Shown here in pieces: positions 5,690 through 7,348 of a stretch of DNA of 7,348 nucleotides. A program made the translations under genes and the position numbers. Under the pieces are notes generated by a model that had not been told where the DNA came from, did no database searches, and saw only the letters and a program-made list of their open reading frames with translations. The first letter of the stretch is position 1. Every line of letters starts with the position of its first letter. The DNA comes from CAZIOH01 sp964540815 (GTDB lineage: Bacteria; Myxococcota_A; Polyangia; Fen-1088). Location of the stretch: the NCBI GenBank assembly GCA_964540815.1, contig CAZIOH010000164.1:1-7348 (forward strand), written 5' to 3'.

Positions 5690-6070
5690 ATGAGACCAAG
5701 GCAATCGAGGGCATCCATCCCCCCGACGAACGGTTATGGCGGGGCGAGATCCCTTTCGGGGACCTCCGGCGGGAGATCTGGCCGAGGTGGCCAAGGTCCC
5801 GCCCCTGGCGATCGAGTGCTGGCGGATGGCGGGGCAGCTGGCCCTCGACGCAAAGCTGGATGGGTCAGTGGTCGAGTGCTGGAAGCGCGCTCTGACGGTG
5901 GCTGGCGAGCTGGATCCGGCGGTGGCGAAGGCGACGAGTGCGGCCGAGGTGGCCCGGGCGCTGGCAGCCGTCTGCCGCAAGCGCGGGCTCCGGGCGCAGG
6001 CCGATGAGCTCGATCGCCGCAGCATCGCCATCGAACAGGGCACGGGCGGCTCGGCTGGCGGGAGCGCGAC
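5690..6070 (+). pseudogene. Degraded helical-repeat (TPR-like) protein gene
   Basis: A promoter-like element, GGAGG and ATG at 5690 introduce a frame that gives only a low-complexity Arg/Gly-rich product (to 6007). The protein-like sequence is in other frames. One reads ETKAIEGIHPPDERLWRGEI and then PFGDL around 5691-5765. From about 5778 a different frame reads LAEVAKVPPLAIECWRMAGQ and LALDAKLDGSVVECWKRALT, then AAEVARALAAVCRKRGLRAQ and ADELDRRSIAIEQG, up to about 6045. That last stretch has the amphipathic Ala/Leu pattern and spacing of alpha-helical repeats such as TPR and strongly GC-biased third positions. I read this as one gene broken by at least one frameshift, or two fused remnants. 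The family is not identified. A short intact gene starting at ATG 5736 is the alternative, but that start lacks a ribosome binding site. Confidence 0.4.
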
Positions 6071-6112
6071 TAGTGCAGCGCCGTCGGAACAATATCAATG
6101 TGACGCCCGTGC

Positions 6113-6132
6113 TGTCCGGAAACCCATCGCCG
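6113..6132 (+). repeat. Imperfect direct repeat, left copy
   Basis: TGTCCGGAAACCCATCGCCG matches 17 of 20 bases with the stretch at 6937-6956, in the same orientation, on the other side of the CheB gene. It may be the relic of an insertion-sequence end. Confidence 0.4.
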
Positions 6133-6201
6133 GAACTCTCGACAAAAGCGCGCGGTTGAGCAGCTTGAAAAGACCGCCAAGAACGGGCAGTCTGGTGATC
6201 G

Positions 6202-6837
6202 ATGCTCCCCGCGACGACGAAGGCCAGGGGTCCTGGGACGGAGTTTCCCATCGTTTGCGTGGGCGGATCGGCCGGTGGCCTCGACGCCTATATCCGGCTC
6301 CTGAGGCACCTGCCGGCCGATCTGGGTGTTGCCGTGGTCATCGTCAATCACCTGAGAACGGTAGCTACCCGCCTCCACGAAATTCTCCCGCGCCACACGG
6401 AGATGCCAGTCGAGCTCATCACGGAGCGATTGATCATCGAGCCCAACCACGTGTTCATCATCCCGGAACAGCGCGACCTGCACGTGCTTGACGGAGAGTT
6501 TCGATTGAAGCCGATATCGAAGCCCAGGGGATGGCCCGACGTGATCACGGTCTTCCTTCGTTCCTTGACGGAGCACTGGGACGGCACCCTCATCGCCGTC
6601 ATTGTCTCTGGCTATGACGGCGATGGGGCCGCAGCGCTATGCGGCATCAGGGAAGTGGGGGGGATTACCATCGCGCAGAAGCTCGACACGGCTACACAGC
6701 CGGACATGCCCGAGAGTGCCATTGCGAGCGGGTGTATCGACTTCGTTCTTTCGCCCGAGGATATTGCTCGGGAGATCGCAAGAATCGCCCATTCGATGGA
6801 GATCGCGCCTTCGGGGTCGAGGCCGGCGATTTCCTGA
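6202..6837 (+). CDS. cheB: Stand-alone CheB-type protein-glutamate methylesterase domain
   Basis: This 211-residue protein consists of one CheB methylesterase domain. CheB removes methyl groups from (and deamidates) glutamate/glutamine side chains of chemoreceptors to reset signalling. The catalytic triad is visible: Ser23 in CVGGSAGG, His50 in VVIVNHL, and Asp141 in VSGYDGDGAAAL. Further family sequence includes PNHVFIIPEQRDLHV, GGITIAQKLDT, MPESAIASGCIDFVLSPEDI and the final helix. There is no N-terminal receiver domain and no CheR partner in the window, so phosphorylation control as in classical CheB is not apparent. Stand-alone CheB domains are known. ATG 6202 is the first possible start after an in-frame TGA at 6196, but no good ribosome binding site precedes it. 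Base composition looks less GC-rich than the operon to the left, and the gene lies between repeat copies that may be insertion-sequence relics, which hints at transfer. Confidence 0.85.
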   Translation: MLPATTKARGPGTEFPIVCVGGSAGGLDAYIRLLRHLPADLGVAVVIVNHLRTVATRLHEILPRHTEMPVELITERLIIEPNHVFIIPEQRDLHVLDGEFRLKPISKPRGWPDVITVFLRSLTEHWDGTLIAVIVSGYDGDGAAALCGIREVGGITIAQKLDTATQPDMPESAIASGCIDFVLSPEDIAREIARIAHSMEIAPSGSRPAIS

Positions 6838-6936
6838 GCTTGCCTTGCCCCTTTTCGGGGGCCGCGGGGTGCGTCTTGACGACGGTCTCGATCAGGAAGT
6901 CCGCCTTGACACGGTCTCCGGCGCAGGATCGCGTAG

Positions 6937-6956
6937 TGTCCCGAAAACCATCGCGG
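6937..6956 (+). repeat. Imperfect direct repeat, right copy / possible IS end
   Basis: TGTCCCGAAAACCATCGCGG lies just beyond the transposase stop, where the end of an insertion sequence would be expected, and resembles 6113-6132. Confidence 0.4.
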
Positions 6957-6960
6957 CCGT

Positions 6961-7347
6961 TCACGCTGCCTCGCGGTGGTAGTAGTTCAAGAGGGTGCCG
7001 AGTCTCGAGCGGCAAACGATCGGGCCGGCTGTTCCATTGTCGTTCGCGAACCCAGCCCGGGTCTTGACGAGTTGACCATCGATGCCCTGGTGAAAGCGTT
7101 CCCCCAAGTAGTGCTCCACGAATTCCGAGATCACATGACGCAGATGACGCTCCCCGAAGAAGACGAAGTGATTCAAGCACTCGTCCCTGATCGTCTTCAC
7201 GAACCGCTCCGCGTGCGGATTGCAGTTGGGACTCTTCGCCGGCGTCTCCACGCTGGCAACGCCGCACGTGCGCAAGATCGCAACGAATGCCTTCGTGAAC
7301 AACGGATCCCGGTCGTGAATGAGGAACTTCGCGCCGCGGAGAAACCC
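6961..7347 (-). CDS. Integrase-core (rve) transposase, C-terminal part
   Basis: The last 128 residues of a DDE transposase are visible; the gene enters from the right edge and stops at 6961. The first visible residues read FLRGAKFLIHDRDPLFTKAF, the segment around the second catalytic Asp (Asp12 of the visible part). PHAERFVKTIRDECL carries the catalytic Glu47, 34 residues after that Asp, close to the D-D-35-E spacing. HLRHVISEFVEHYLGERFHQ is the usual end of the core, and NYYHREAA is a typical C-terminus of these integrase-core proteins. The first Asp and the N-terminal helix-turn-helix lie beyond the window. The TTG at 7302 is an internal codon, not a start. The protein would cut and join DNA ends of its own insertion sequence. 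The visible part is uninterrupted. IS481-like or another IS3-related group are the best candidates. Confidence 0.87.
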   Translation of the reverse strand, partial: GFLRGAKFLIHDRDPLFTKAFVAILRTCGVASVETPAKSPNCNPHAERFVKTIRDECLNHFVFFGERHLRHVISEFVEHYLGERFHQGIDGQLVKTRAGFANDNGTAGPIVCRSRLGTLLNYYHREAA

Positions 7348-7348
7348 A

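Larger units (their letters stand above)
6937..7348 (-). mobile_element. Partial insertion sequence
   Basis: The transposase 3' end and about 24 bases beyond it are visible; the other end lies outside the window. The boundary at 6937 is a guess based on the repeat at that place. The matching terminal inverted repeat cannot be checked here. Confidence 0.5.

Noticed and set aside
6847..6862. GCCCC-TTTTCG-GGGGC hairpin after cheB as a terminator
   Set aside because: The stem has only five pairs and no T-tract follows; too weak to call.

Overview
The window is GC-rich, with strong G/C preference at third codon positions. It carries an exported PSD-domain/DUF1552 gene pair and a secreted lipoprotein of a type I associate with Myxococcota (Polyangia-like). 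No rRNA or marker gene is present, so this placement is an inference from gene content.

Layout: (a) 1-138, a piece of a glyceraldehyde-3-phosphate dehydrogenase (GAPDH) gene that enters from the left edge and stops matching the family before the catalytic cysteine. (b) 241-1213, a leftward two-gene unit: an ArsR-type repressor without metal-binding cysteines, followed by an AHSA1/SRPBCC protein. The unit has a near-consensus promoter whose spacer is almost filled by a 20-bp palindrome. Its 114-bp spacer between the genes contains degenerate heptanucleotide repeats. (c) 1408-5434, a rightward probable operon of three exported proteins: a PSD3-PSD5-PSD4-PSCyt3-PSD2 lipoprotein with one CxxCH motif, a Tat-exported DUF1552 (HXXSHH) protein joined to it by an ATGA overlap, and a lipoprotein with a beta-rich, carbohydrate-binding-like domain. 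(d) 5435-6200, a degraded stretch holding an apparently broken helical-repeat gene. (e) 6202-6837, a stand-alone CheB methylesterase domain without receiver. (f) 6937-7348, the 3' end of an insertion sequence with a D-D-E integrase-type transposase that runs off the right edge.

How the genes may work together: the ArsR/SRPBCC pair resembles many self-repressing ArsR-SRPBCC modules. The PSD/DUF1552 pair is a recurrent partnership of unknown function in Planctomycetes and Myxococcota. Here it is followed by a putative carbohydrate-binding lipoprotein, which suggests an envelope complex acting on an extracellular substrate. The right third looks like accessory, partly decayed DNA shaped by insertion-sequence activity. 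I found no CRISPR array, tRNA, rRNA or clear factor-independent terminator.
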